DNA from: Lethocerus indicus
Lineage: Eukaryota > Arthropoda > Insecta > Hemiptera > Belostomatidae
Direction: 5' to 3'
Assembly: GCA_019843655.1 (NCBI GenBank)
Contig: JACDQD010000007.1
Coordinates: 11,033,600 to 11,097,599 of the forward strand
DNA: 64,000 nt
Below, in pieces: positions 38,999 through 53,738 of the stretch. Made by a program: the position numbers and the translations under genes. Under the pieces are notes generated by a model. The model saw only the letters and a program-made list of their open reading frames with translations. It was not told the origin of the DNA and made no database searches. Each line of letters begins with the position of its first letter. Within the stretch, counting starts at the first letter, position 1.

Positions 38999-41900
38999 AA
39001 TGCCGGGAACCAGGGACGGTTACAAATTTGTATTAAATAGAATAAAAGAAAACGTTCGGGAAGGGCCTAATGACACAGCGGACGGGCCCCGTCGCTTTTA
39101 TTATGGCCCGGCGTTCGATTCAATTTTCTCCGGTCGGTTCGAGCCCACGGTCTGGTCGACGGGGGCGTCATGATTGTCTGCATGTCTCTCCCTACCGACT
39201 GTCTCCCGTTTATATACGGGGGAGACTTCTACGGCGGGGAATTGAGCGGGAGAGCTCCTCCTCCTCCTCCCCGACACCGCTCCCGGGTTATTTTTATTAA
39301 CTCCTACCCGGTCGGGATATTTCGTTCAATTTTCAGACTGGCAACAGAAGCTTCGGACAGGGCTGAAAAAATTGTGCACGGGAGCTTCTAGAAAGGACCG
39401 GCCGGGGAATGTTTACCTGGGCGAGAAAGGAGGCTCCAGCGTTTCTTAACATTGAAATTCAGGAGTTTGGTGTAACAATTATTTTTTCTCAATGTTATAT
39501 TTCCCTTTGAATAATCCTCGGAGTTCCTGAAAATATGTGATCAGTCGGAATAATTTCATAGCCGGTACGGACCCGTGTAATATATGCTACATTTATCCTA
39601 GAATGTAAATAAAAATGTGATAAACCTGATGACAGGTTTAATGACATACTTAAATGGGGTTCAGCCACTGAATTTACTTAAATAAATGCGCTCACTTTAA
39701 GCGGAGATTTATTTTGCAGTTATTCTATAAATGGAACTTCCTACCGGATGGACCTCCAGTTCCTACATCCCCCGAAAATCAAATAATTTCTTGGCACAAT
39801 TAATATTTCGAACGTATAAATTGTAATTCACTATCTGTCACCGGCTGGTCCACGTTCCGACCGCGGTCGTGGCTTTATTAGGTTTGCCCTAAATCGAAAT
39901 CGGACCGAATCGTCACTTATAAAAATGGAATTCGGAAAGAATCGTTTCCGTCCGCGGCAACTGCCAAAAAAAATCCCAGACGAACGAGCCATCAATCTTC
40001 CGTTGGGGCGAAACTCCGATGGCAGGTTGTTTGCTTAAGTTGAAACATTCCACTGCGGGAGATCGACTCTGTCTGGATGGCCCAATTCATTTACCCCATT
40101 ATAAACGCACCCCTTATTAGCGCCCCTCATTGAGAACTTCAATTTATACCAAATTATAATTGAAAATAAATGCAAGGTATCAAGTATAATATATAGAAGA
40201 CATTTTATGATTTTATGTCGCATCGTATCACTCGTATGTTATATACTGTATATCTTTTTATTTACCATATTACTGACAGAATGCTAATCGATTAGGGGTG
40301 CGATGATCGCGTGTGTGTTGACTTTATCCAGACAAATGGCTTAAATCAAGGCCCCTCCGGAGGGTGCTTCCAATCTCCGCGTCCCTGAGGACTCGCATTT
40401 CACCTGTCCCGGCCCGAAATTAATTCGTCCCGGGAAATAAACGGCCTTTATTTTATTCCTTCCAGGGGAAGCGAGGGCCAGATAAGGGAGGGTTCTATAA
40501 ACCTGGCGATAATGGGGCCCGGAAGTCAGTTAATGAACTAAGTCCCCGGGCTGGCGGATGCTATCAGACGACGCTCCTTTCACATCTTCTGTCACTTCTG
40601 CCCGGGGGCGGCAAAAAATGAGACTCAGGAGGAGTTGAGTTCGGTTCGTTTTTATTTACAGATCCCGCCGAACGATAACCGAGAAAAGTCTTCAATATGA
40701 CGGGTTTTCATCATATCACCATTTTTAACTTGGAGTTTGTTCGCGGAGCCATTCAAGCATCAGAATTCAGTGAATAAAACGTCCATTTTTTATTAATAAT
40801 AACTTATAATATTTTATACGATAGGAAACTGAGAACTAATTATATTTTTAATGGTATTTATAATGGGGGAGAAAGGGTTTATATTCGGGAAAATGATGAT
40901 TCTTTCGTACTTCAAAACTGGACGTGTTAATTCTGAAAGTGCTAGAAATTCAGAATTAATTTGGCGGAATACTTTTGTTGAACTGGGAAGAGTCGACTTT
41001 GGTTTATAAACTTTCTTTACGGCCCAGAGACCGTGTGATCCGGACAGTAAACTACAACAGATAATTGTTGTCCCGCTGTCTTTAATTACCCAGATGTAAC
41101 GCCCTTGTTAATGGAAAAAGCTTATTTCCCCGGAATTCCAGATTTAATTAAACATTTAGTTCAGTACATGCGTATTTCAAATAGTGGTTATGTGACCAAA
41201 AACCAATAAATATGAATTACACAGGACGTAAGAAGTGAGAAAGACGCGTTGTTATGCTCTATTCAATATCAAGAGTTAAATATAAAACAATAAATGTCGC
41301 TTTGATGTGATGTGCGGTTGAATATTTTCTAGGATTGACAAACTGACAGAAGAAACGAAGGACTTCGTTTTTCGGAAACAATGCATCGGATAATTTTGTA
41401 TAAATGTTTGGACAAAACCTTAAAGAAATACTCCGCACATCTTAGCTGAAATGATTATTGAGTTGGAATGTTAAAAAAAGGGGAAAACTAATTGGTGCAG
41501 GCTAGGTCGACTTCGGTTTTTAAGCTTTATTAACGGCCCCGAGGCCGCGTTATCTCCATCCTAATTTAGGTTTAGGCATTAAATCGCGGGGACCGCACCA
41601 ACTTAGCGCCAACAACAAAAACGTATGCCGCCCGGCATATGTTCTATAAAGGGGAGGGGGCGCCCCTACACAATCCTGCCGTTTAAATGACCCCTTAAAA
41701 AGCCTTCTATCTGCCCTTTCGCTGATCAGGAAACGCGGTATCTTCTGTGGCCGTCACGCCTAAACCTTTTTTTTTAATAATACGAATGCAACGCCATTTA
41801 GGTTGGCGAGAAATCGAATAGACAAGTGGAGATGGAAAGTACCACTTGAGTGATGATCACGATGATTCACGAAGCCAACACTTTTATTATTGTGATCAAC

Positions 41901-43121
41901 TAAATTGTCCCTAATATCATTGATCAAAACCAATAGACAGCAGATCGTTTATATTTCAAACCTCTGGCTAAACACCAAGAACATATCAGAAGTGTTACTG
42001 TTTAATTTATCAGCACAATGTTACATCAAGAGTTGTTTTAAATACACTCACAATAAATAACTTCATTATTACCTTTAAACACAATTTTTCTGTTCAACCG
42101 GCGCCATATTATCGCCAGATCTGGCGGGCTGTTTTTATTGGGTGGCTAGATGAATGGAGTTCGGCCGGCGCTCAAGTAGCAATAAGTCCAAGTAATTAAA
42201 ACTTTTAAAACAGACGTCTTTATTTTCGGTACACTAATTATAAAGTTGGCTGATTTCGGGCCTTGCGGATCTGGGCGCGCTAACAACTGGTCTTTGGGGC
42301 TGCGGTTTTGCCTAAACTGCGGTTTATACCTGTCACGGCTCGCACACCATATCGGCCCGCACAATTACACTCCCCAACCATTTATTCTACATAGGGGCCC
42401 GAACATCCTAAATGTTCGTCCAAGAATTATCCTGCTTGAAATGCCTACGGGACGGCAATAAAAAGTTTGTAAATTACTTTGGGGAAAAATAAAAAATCGG
42501 ATAAACGAATCGAGATACAGCACGGTAGGGCGAAATAGTGAAACAGGTTTATTTACATAATTTTTTTACGAATCGTTTGCATAGGTTCATTGCCCCAAAT
42601 GGAATCGCGTTTGTGCTTGTAGGTGTGTAGTACTGCTAACATAAAAATGTTCTGGAATATAGGATAACAATCGTGAAAGATTATGTCAACTTGTCAATAA
42701 AGGAATCATTTCTGATTGCATTTTAGTATAACCAGTAATCTGGTAATTTACAATAAATTTCCTTTAACTTGTGTATTTGGCAGGAGGTAAAGGTTGCTAT
42801 CTCCAATGAATACTCTACCAACCGATATGGCCAGTATCTACACTCAACTATAGTTAATATCAGTAGGAACGTAAAAAGTGGACCTTTTTTTTGCCGCAGA
42901 AAATGCCCGCGAGAATTGGCCAGAAAGAGACCAAGAAAAATATTTTATCGGGGCAGAATTTCGGTTGCTTGATTTAATATAATACTATAAGCAGTGCCGT
43001 GTATGCGGGTTATAAAGTGAAATGTCGGGCTTGGTGTAGAAGGGCAATAAGCCAGGGCCCGTTGCATAATGCAAAAGACGTATTAGCCGACCTGTTAACA
43101 CGCTCCCTCTCACTCACCCTC

Positions 43122-43143
43122 ACTCTCTCTCTCTCTCTCTCTC
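43122..43143. repeat. (CT)n tract
   Basis: About eleven CT dinucleotides, flanked by further C/T-rich sequence (cgctccctctcactcacc). Confidence 0.9.
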
Positions 43144-45563
43144 CTCGCTCCCGCTCCCTTAACAAGTATTAATGTTCCGTGGGTCCGAAAAAAAATAAAC
43201 TACCGAAAAAATTCTCCCATATCTCTCCGCAATATTTTTTCCCCCTACACGGCCCTCAACGCGCTCGGATGCTAATGCGATGGAGATTGTTCGATATACC
43301 TCTCAAAAAATAAATTATTACCAAATCGATCGCGTCAATGGATGTTACATGTTTTTTTTAGTTCATTCTATGCTCTGGGTGGCATTTGTGACCGTTTTCC
43401 TCGGCCTAGCTGAAGTTCAAACGGGGACCATAAAATCTATGTTAAAGTAATGACATTTTTAATATTCTAGTGTTAATTTATAACACTTTAAAATAATTAC
43501 ACCTACATATAGTAGTACTAAACCGATAGATTGAAGATTAATCGAGCGATGTATAGACAGCCCGATATTTTAGGCGTACGTGTTGAAGACCGGCTCGTGA
43601 GTTCCTTACAAAAAACGTGAAGGAGTTTAGTGAGCCCGGGCCGATGTAGCCCAATATGCATGCAAATGCAGGGTAAATGGAATTACGGGGAAGAAATTAA
43701 TTTTGTGGGTCGCGGAACGAGGGGAAAAAACGTATACATCGACATGAATATTCAGTTATAAATCAGTTTTCCGGTTTAGTTTGCGTTGGATATTGTTTCA
43801 TATTGAAGCTAGTCTACGAGCAAATTAGTGTAATTGATGTCGAACATTAAATTCTCCAGTGAATGCGCTCATAAATGTTTTTATTTGAAACATTTCCTTT
43901 TTTTAATTAAAATTATTCAATTGTATCTCCTCTTATTCTAAATGTTAGTATAAAAAATCTAATACACCTCTCGTGCATATTTTCTTTCTCCATTCACCAA
44001 GTCGGTACTATAACGTTTGGCTTTCTACATGGAATATAGTGAGGTGATGAAGTATCTTTGTTACCGATGAAGCACAGTTGTTTTTATCCCACCAGAACAG
44101 TCACAACTACAGTGTTAATCTACGCTCAATTACCAATAGATAAATTCCCAAACTGTTCTCGGCGTCCTGGAAAAAGTTACGTAAATGAAATTCAGCGTAC
44201 ACTGAAGTTAGAGACATTCAGTCATTTAATCAGTTAAAATTTGCAATTGACGGCACATTCTATGTATACACGTGTCCAGTGAGGGTCGGAATTCCCTAGT
44301 TCAATGTGTCGGGTGGGAGAAAATAACAACAATGGCAAATTAGAATTAGCACAAAAGGGTTTATCGCGTTTTAATGTAGAAATTCGTGTGGGGGCATGGC
44401 CGGAGGCACTCGAATCTCGACAGGGGGCCGACGGGGTTCTGTACGCGTGGTCACCGGACCTATTATTCGGCGCGGGAGATGAATCGGCTGGATCCACTTT
44501 CACCCCGCTCCGACAATGCCCGATTCCAACAGCGCCCCCCTCTGGTTTATTTTATAAATTCCACGGTACCAGTTTCAGAACGTCGGATTTCAAAATAAAT
44601 CGCCCGTCGGAAAACGGGGATTTGATCGGAAAAACGACCGCCCCTGCAATATTGTCACTTTTAGTGCGAATTTTTCTACCTCTACAAGTGGATAATACCA
44701 GCGCTAAAGGTATATTTATACAGACTGTTGATTTGTGTAATTTAACAAGTAATTTGTGAATAAATTAACACGAAAAATATTACAGAATTAATATATTCTG
44801 CCACAGTTCATTAATATTTAAAGATCGTACATATACAGTAAATTAATCTAGAAGAATTTTAGTTTGGACTGTTTGATACGTGGCTTTCATTCTCATTGAC
44901 TACCTCCACGATTTCGAAATGAGAACTGATAGTTTTTGTTGACGAAATATTTTTTGAATTTCAGATCTTAATTATAACGTGAGTGTACATTTTCTTTAAG
45001 GAAACTTCGTTAGTCTTGCGATGAAGGAGGTGACCCGGGCTCGAATCAGGTCGGTGAGCAGAATTTTCGTTCGATTGCAAACTGAGGGATTTCCGAAAAA
45101 AGATTTTTCGCGAAACTGGTGAGGACGCTGTCTCCCGGATTATTGGGCATTCCAGTTTCGGTCCGAAACCAAAGTGCAACTAAAACAGCTCCAACGGTGG
45201 GGAATGACCGATCGTGGGATGAGGGTTAGGGCCGGCCAGGTGGAATCGAAACCCGAGTAAATGTATTGGAGTATCGGGCGGGATGAGTCCAAGTTTGTTA
45301 AGTGGGGTAGGAAGCGCTTACTCTTGCCGAGTTGCGAGGGCCCGATCAACCGGGCAATATGTAGGAGTGCTGATACCCGCAGTTGCTTACCAGTTTGGAC
45401 CGGAAGTGGATACAGCATCCCACTAACCCGTCCCTTCCCCCCTCCCCTCAAACCGAGCCACGCCCGCTTACTTACTTGGCAACTATCTAGTTTACTGCTT
45501 CCCCTTTAACGGTCCTCGTAAAAGTATAAGTCCGCAGAGTGAGTTTAGAGTCAATAACTCCCC

Positions 45564-45718
<155 letters not shown>

Positions 45719-48700
45719 TCGGAGTTAACATAAAGCGCCGGGAGGGGTCCGGATGCGAGCCCACCGAGATTAATCGTCGGCAGTGTCGCGACGCCCCCAC
45801 TACTTCCCATATAGTATTTCAGGCTCCGAAATTCTTGACTCCATCAACTATATTCTTTGGCCAATCGTTTGTTTCACGTCTCAAGTTCCGAAAAACGTAG
45901 AATTCCAATAAAATAATATTGCGGACACTATACATACATCTGAGCTTAATTCTCTTGCCGGGGACTTGGCAAGCGCTATGTTCCACAAGCTTACGCCCCT
46001 AAAACTATATATATTATGAAACAAAAATCAAAAATTAAAAGTAGAAGCTGAAAAAATGAATTAGCTGCGAAGAGGTTCTATAAAAAGCAGTCCGTTCGAC
46101 TTCATTGTCAAAAAAAATGGTCGGAGCCTCGACATCGCGATCTACGCACGTTTATTGAATTTTCAACCGAAGAATCTCTTCGACACCTCTCCGAAAGTGC
46201 TCGGCCCTTTATAAACATTTAAAAAATTATTAATAACGCTTCTCGACGATTTAACGCCGATTGGCGATAAAGCTCGGAGGGGATTCGGCACTTAAAAACG
46301 ATCAGCTATGAAAGACTCGTTAAGTCTGCCTATGAAGTCGGCCAACTGCCGGACGGGAAACGTCTGTTAGGCAGAGTGTGGGAGGGGTGGCATTTACATG
46401 TCTGAGGATACTATTAAAGCTCGGATGAAGGCCGCTCAGCTTTACGACTTCCCCTTTAGAAAGTGCTCATAAACGCGTCGCGTCCTCCCCGGCGGTCGTG
46501 TACACCGTTTATAGAGTCGTCGACCCAGTCCCTTATTAGGGGGCCCGCGATGATGACTCGGAGTCGTTAAAACGCTCGATTTTAATGTTATCGCTCCACA
46601 AAATAATCGGGCCTCCCGAGATTTTAAGACGTGAAATCTAGGCGGAATTATATTTTCTAAGAAAAATTGGTAGTCCAATTTGTGCTCTACCGAAACTCTC
46701 TTATCCATTTTACGACAATGATCTACAATTTTGTCATATGAGAAAAAGGCCAATGTTGAAGGTGTAAATTTTATTAAGGAGTTAATAATTAACAAGATTA
46801 GGGAATGAAAAGACCATTTAACGATAAATAACATTAAAACCTAATTCGTGGCAGCGGTCCGAATTTTCCTTCATATAAATTAGTATTTAACTTTAACATC
46901 ATTCGAAATCAGCACAGAAATCATGAGATAATTTTATATTAGGTTAGTCATAATATTTTTATTTTTATGACTAACCATAAGCGTATTGCGTATTCATTTC
47001 TGACTCTACGTCCACGCCGCTGATAAACCTCAAAATCTAGCGGGAGAAATATGATTTTCTTACTTTTTTTCCCCGACTCCCCCCCCCCGAAACTGTAAAT
47101 CCTTCTGTAATTGTTCCACCTCACTGAGCTCCGGCCGTCGAGCGGAGAACGTATTTCAGTGCCGACATAACTTTTGTAGCGGCCATGCATAATTCAAGAG
47201 CGCCGATACTTTCGGCGCTATACTTAGGCAAACGAATAAGACAAAATAACAGATTTTTGGACGAGGCGAGGATTTACGATTTCCAACCCCCGTTTCTTCG
47301 CACGGAAGGCAGAAACGGCGGCCGGAAGTCGTGATTTTTACGAGTGCGGGGTGCCGCCTAATCGGATGATATACAATTCGCGGCCCCCTCGTATCCTGCC
47401 AATGCAAAGAAAGATACACTGGGTATATACTTGTTTTTTTTCTGTTGTCCCTCTCTGTTTCCCCGGAAAAGGGGAGGACAAAGCGAGCGGTAATATATAT
47501 CGGGCACCTTATCAGGTCTCGGGGAGCAGCAGTCGGGGTCGCTCGGGTAATTCTTCAACATTAGGCTTTGGAATCAAGCCAGGGCCTCAACTCAGAGCCA
47601 ACACCAACAACAACAGTTGTTTCCTATCTTCCAACAAAGAAACGGTTTTCCGTAGGCTAGCGTCGTTGATGTTGCGGCCAAACAATGTTTAACACTGTGT
47701 GTTAATTCTATTTTTTTCATCATGTAGAACATGAAAATTCCGTCCGATTCAGCTACACTTTTTGATTTCTATTTCGATCATCAATGGACTCCTTGTTACA
47801 GTTAATTATGAATTTTGATTGGAAACTCCGTTTAAATTTATTGTAGCTCTGTCCGTTCTTGCAACAGTTCTGAGTTGATGCCGGTTTTATATTCGGCACC
47901 GAAGAAGCGCCTAATGAGGTCGGCGGCGGCGGAATTCTCATTTTTGTGACTGGAGGCGGTAACAATACAAATGGTGGTTCGGAGGACAACAGGGCGCCAG
48001 GGGAGCTTAGCGGGGGAAGGGGGGCGGTCTCCGAGATGAATAATGGTTTTCGATACCGCCGTTGCTACGTCTGCCCGGACGAGATATAGATACGGTTTCC
48101 ACGATTAAAAACAGACACGTAAATCATCATGCTGCTTTCAGACAAAGACGTCTTCAGTCAGATACAACCAATTTCTGTTGGTTCTACCATCAGTTGGGAA
48201 AGTTTTAAAAATGCCAGCTGCGTTCTGATTAACCTGGACATATCTCCGAAGTATACATTGTCCATGGAACCTGCTACGGTCTGGCTTTCAATGATGACAA
48301 TGAGTTCCTACATACATTTGGAACTTTCCTAAAATTAAACAGGGGTAAATTATTTGTTCCAAAAATTCTAGCTACTTATTTGTTGTATCTAGAAATGTTT
48401 TCACTCTATATTATCTCTCAATCACTCTCCCTTTCCCTGCGACCGGTAACCGAAGTGAGTAGAACGAAGGAAGAAGTAAATTAATTTAATATAATTTACT
48501 ATTAATTATTAAATATTACATACTATCGGACGATCTGCTAAATGCATTTAAATATTAATATAGGAGTATTAAATATTTACGTATAGCTTAAGTCTACGTT
48601 GTTAAACCCTTGATTCATTTAATGAAGAAAATTCCATTACTTTTTCGTCGTATACGAGCATACAGTTTTATATAACATTTCTTTATTAACTATAGCGGAA

Positions 48701-50911
48701 TGAAGTATTGAAACAATGGTACCGTGCGGTATAACAAAAATTACACGGAGTATAATAAACGGCCCCAAGTTTGGGGTTCCCTAAGTGCAGTTAACACGGG
48801 AATTACTCGTCTCGAGGGTTTCGCTAAGAGGGGGAATAGCGCGGTTATTTGTAACAAAATCTTTTCCTCTATAAGTAGGGAATAATGGTCGAAAATGTCG
48901 TTTCGGCCTGGTTTTACTCGCTCTTTTTTTGGAGCCCGACGAAAATCTGGAAACTCGGGCAGCAAATAAAAGAGGGCCCCCGTATTTCGCCATTTGCCAG
49001 CTCGCTGTAGGGCCTGCCTCCCCTCCCGCCCCGCCGGCCCACCAATAAAATACTAGTTGGACTCAAAATACATTTTAATATCGAGCCCTCCCCCCGCTAT
49101 AAATCAGAGAGCCGGCGAACAGGTCACACGATAAAACAGCCGCGCGACAGAGCGAGGGAGAACGAACGAGATAGGGAAAAAGAGCGCCCCGTCCCCAATC
49201 GTCATTTTAGAGCAAACATCCCGGCAATTGACCCGACCAGTTATAACCGAATCAGAACTGCACGAGGCATTTGTTCTTAGTTTAGCGCAGCGCCGATAAC
49301 CGTATGGTAAATGGGAAAAGGAAAATGCACAAAGCGACGGCATATTGAATATGGGGGTTTTTGCCCTCCGCACGGCGCGCTGGAGTCGCGCCCTTCCATT
49401 ATGCTTGAGTCTACGGATAGGAGAATTCCGTTCGCGATAAATAAATTCCAAAATCAAACACCAATGTAGCTAAAATGACTCGTTGTAGAGCAGTAATTTT
49501 CTAGAGATGCGATATTCTGTCCGTCGTTTCTAATTTCCGGGGTTATTAATCGCTCTGTACAATGTGAACATTTCCGATTTTGGACAGGAGGAAGGAAAAG
49601 TCGATTCTGGATCGGACACATTCGATTAGCTATTGCCGAATATGGACTAAATAGTGAGGCGTGCCCGGATTTATTTCGTTTTCGAGCGCGAAGTTCCCGT
49701 GAAACCGACCAGTGGATTACTTGACGTCCTTTGGGACCGGGATGTTATGAATAGGGAGAAAGGCTAGAAAATACGGTGGACGACAGGAACCGGGGCCAAA
49801 TAAGCCGACCGCGCATATAAAGTGCATTATCAAAGCCCAGTTACATGAATTCCGGATGCCTACACTCAACTGAAACAACATCGCTCCGATCTGTTCTCGA
49901 TACTGGTGCGGGCCAGATTCGCATTCCCATATCCGAGATCCAAGTTTTCGGAATTGTTTAAGTTCTATTTTCATGTCAAAACAGACAGAATCAATTTAGG
50001 ATTATTTTTAACTCATTTTCAGAAATACTAAATCCCTTCAATTCTTAGACCGACTTCAGTTGACATTTGAAATTCACGGAAGTAGCAAGTCATCATATTA
50101 ATCAATAAATGAAACCATTAGATTAAGCTCGTTACGTTAACAATTCAATTCGATTAAAAAGAATCGCGGGCAAAACAGGTATCTTAAAATAATACAAGAT
50201 CCTAAGACGTATACATACTATAAAGGCTTCGGCCGCTAAGTCCGCCTAATTTGTAAAAATTGATTATTCAATCGATTACGATTTACACAATGATATAGTC
50301 AATGTATATTATATATTTATATCCTTAATAGGCCGGCACTGCGTTTTCTAAACCAGGGTCACAGCGGTAGGATTCAGGGCAGATTGTAATTCGACGCCGG
50401 GATTGGATTCGATGCGGTTTTCCGGCCCCGGCCCGTCCCCCGGCCACGCTGTGGCCACCGAAATTATGGATAGGGCCGCAAACACAGTTTTCACGCTTCC
50501 TCCGATCATTGCAAATTCCATTTCATACGCTCTTCTGACACTCATAACAATTTGTGTTGGTTCGCATTTGATAGAAGGTTCCTTCGGAAGAAACGAAAGC
50601 AGAAGAAACGATAGTTTGGTGAAAAAGCGAATGGGTAATATTCCATAAAGAGGCCACTTAAAGAATGTTTCATTTATATTTCACTTTTTCGGGAAACGTG
50701 TAAGTGTTTTATGCAGAATAGATTCAGTAATAATAATATTCTGGCTATTATGTGCAATAAAATAAACAGTTCTATATTTAATTTATTGCGAATATTCGTT
50801 ATTACATTATGTGTGTTTGTGTGTTGGTGATAAGGTAGCTTTGAAGGGATAATTGTTACTGCGTAGCATCCCAAACATATTCAGCTATATTTAGCACAAA
50901 GAGAGGGATTT

Positions 50912-50925
50912 GTTACCATGGCAAC
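50912..50925 (+). promoter_or_regulatory. Candidate RFX X-box
   Basis: GTTACC-AT-GGCAAC fits the RFX consensus GTNRCC-N(0-3)-RGYAAC exactly. RFX factors act in ciliated sensory neurons in insects. One match is about what chance gives in 64 kb, so support is weak. Confidence 0.25.
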
Positions 50926-53725
50926 GATTATCATCTAGCTATTCTCTGGATGATTTGAGCGTATCTAATAACTGTCTGATTAGACTGCTTTCTTGACCAT
51001 ATCGCGTAACAAGATATGGACAAAATGGTTTTGATACATTTCATATTGGAAACAAGATTTATATTTTAATAACACATACTGTGATAAAATAAAAACTCTG
51101 GCGACTGAGGCAAAGATATTTTGTTGAATAAACTCTTTTTAAAATGATGAATTGGAAGTTATACCTATCAAACGCGTCAAAGCCGCCAAAGGGAGGTGTC
51201 CTTTTATTTTTGCTTTTAATAAGTTGTTCCATATTAAATGAAAAATGTATAAACGCGGCTTTACACTAACATAAACTATGATATTAAGTCAAATGTAGGC
51301 TCGTTCATTTTCCCAGTCGATTTCTACCGAATTCAGTGCTAGTCCCATAATATGTAAGACTCCTGCAGTAGGCCCGGTATCGCTTTCCTCCTCCTCCTCC
51401 TCCTCTCCTTTTTTTATGTCTCGCAAATAATCGGTTTAAACTTAATCTAAATTCAAATTAATTCAAATACGTGCACAGGCGAACTAGTGCTCCCGGATGT
51501 CTGCAGCGGCGGCCGGTAGGCAGGGGCCTGCTTCTCCGATATCGATGCAAATCCAAGAGAGGGGTGTAATCCAGGCCTTGTTAATCCTCGCCGTTTTAAC
51601 GCCGAGTGCTGTTGCTTTTTTCGTAGCCCAGATAGAGAATAAGAGCGGGCTAAAACGGATCTTGTAGGCCGGTCGCGTCTCATTGACCGGTGTCGCAGAT
51701 GGCGGGGTGCGAATAATGTATCAACTAGGAGAGAGCTTTGGCCAGATCGAAACGTTCTTCCTTCCATTGGTGGTATTTTTATTTATCAGTATTTTGTGTA
51801 ATACCCGCAGGAATTTTGGAATGCCAGACCTACATACGTTCAATCTGTATTGCCTATTTTTCATGAATTAAAACTCCAGTGGGGCTTGCATCTCTGTCCT
51901 TAACGGTAACCTGGCCACAAAGTTGCCAGGAATCGATTAACAAGGAGAATTTGAAGGAATTTCCCCACCAATTTGATGGTTAGAGACTAGACCATTACTT
52001 CAGGCATTCATTCTGATACGAGCTAAAGCAATAGCTGAATATGTTCGAAAGATGAATTCGCATTCGAATTTTTCTATTTATTAAAATATGTGTTCAAAAC
52101 AGATGTAGGGGCGTAAACAGACTTGTTTCACTTGTGAGGGACCAACGCCCCCAATTACTCGAAAATAGGTCGTGGTGTATAATAGGGGGCAATAAAGGCA
52201 TTAGCAGTTTGGGGCTGAAGTGTTGTTAGGCGCTGGGTGGGGGCGGTATACACGCTTATGTGGGTCGAGTGCTCTTCTTGTACCGGGGCGATAACTTTGT
52301 AGGGAGTGTTGGCCGCCTAATCCCAAACCGGGCACCATCTTCATGCAAATCACGATTCGGCATCAAGTCTCCGTCCAACTTCAGGACTGAATGGGGAAAA
52401 GAGATGTAAATTCGTTGATTTCCTCCAAGCTATTTTAACGTAAACCCTGAAGTGAGATGAAATTGTCAAGAATAGGAAGAATTTAATATTTTTTATTTCT
52501 TTCCAAATTTATTAAATCGGTATTCTAGATTATAATTATTGATATTATTAAATTACCTCAGGCATGCACTTACCCCGAAATTATTAGTAGCGATATATAT
52601 GAAACGCAATAATTGTTAATATTCAGCGAGAAAAATTGTAAAAAACAAAACATTACATTGTTCAGGATGCGTGTATTTAGGACAAAGCCTTTTCGCGAAA
52701 TCCTGAATCATAAATAGGGCCCAAAGAGCCCGGGCGTCGAATTTCACGAGCCGTGACCGTCAAGCCGCGGGGAAAGAGGGAAAGACCGTCAGGCAGAAGA
52801 AGCTTCTAGAAGTTTCCTCCCCTCCCGCCACCCTTACTCTCTTTATCGGTTAACCGTAAAAGCTTTTTTAATAGGTGATGCGGCTCATTTGGGGGCGACG
52901 AACCGTAACAAAGGCGGCGGGAAAAGGCGCCACAATGCACAGCCGTTGGGAGGCATCCAGCGACCAGCATTCACTCCTGCCTTCACAGTTTATCTCCAAC
53001 CGAGACGTATTTGAATATTTTTTCCTCAGCAGGGACACACTGATATTATTATCACAGCCTCTTATTTAAGAACTGGAAATTGAGTACAAATTCAGGGTGG
53101 GCTCTGAAGGTTCCAACAGTCCTCCAAAGAACTCCTTCATCAACATCGAGGGTACCTCTTAATAGAACGAAAGGTGCAGCATATTGAGAGCAGGATGTAA
53201 GCCGCAGATCGTTAGAGGACAGCGACATAAATTGTATAAATCTAACCGAACAATATTAAGAATTACCGTCATACAATTTTCATTCGAATAACTATTTGAT
53301 AAGAGATTAGAACAAATAATCTAAATATTCAGACATGTCCATATAATTCTGTACGAATTTAATAATGTACTCTTTTACGTATAAGCAGCGAATGGATCAG
53401 TTTCTAGAGGGTACGGTAACTTTGATCCCCTCTGACTTCCCGACCCAAAGCCACAGAGAACATTCATACAAAATATCGCTTGCATTAATGCAAACTCCCT
53501 TTCCTAGCAAGTATAATTCAATAGGTTTATACTGTAGAATAGGTGCTTCGCGGTATGGCGACGGATGTCAATGTCACACGGTGAAAACGCGAATATTATC
53601 TGAAAAAACTGTGCGAAAACTATCCGGCTCAAAAGACACCACTACGGTCAACAACTACTGTTGTTGGACTACCTCGCTCCATGAAGACAAAACATTTCTA
53701 CAATATCTATTTGGTACGTTCAAAG

Positions 53726-53738
53726 GTTGCCTAGTAAC
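53726..53738 (+). promoter_or_regulatory. Candidate RFX X-box
   Basis: GTTGCC-T-AGTAAC also fits the X-box consensus exactly, 2.8 kb from the match at 50912. The pairing is suggestive but not statistically strong. Confidence 0.22.

Noticed and set aside
42113..42126. Perfect 14 bp palindrome CGCCAGATCTGGCG
   Set aside because: About four perfect palindromes of this length are expected by chance in the window and nothing else supports a site.
44304..44759. Plus-strand open frame of 151 codons
   Set aside because: Lies mostly in a GC-rich island where stops are rare, overlaps other open frames and has no family similarity.
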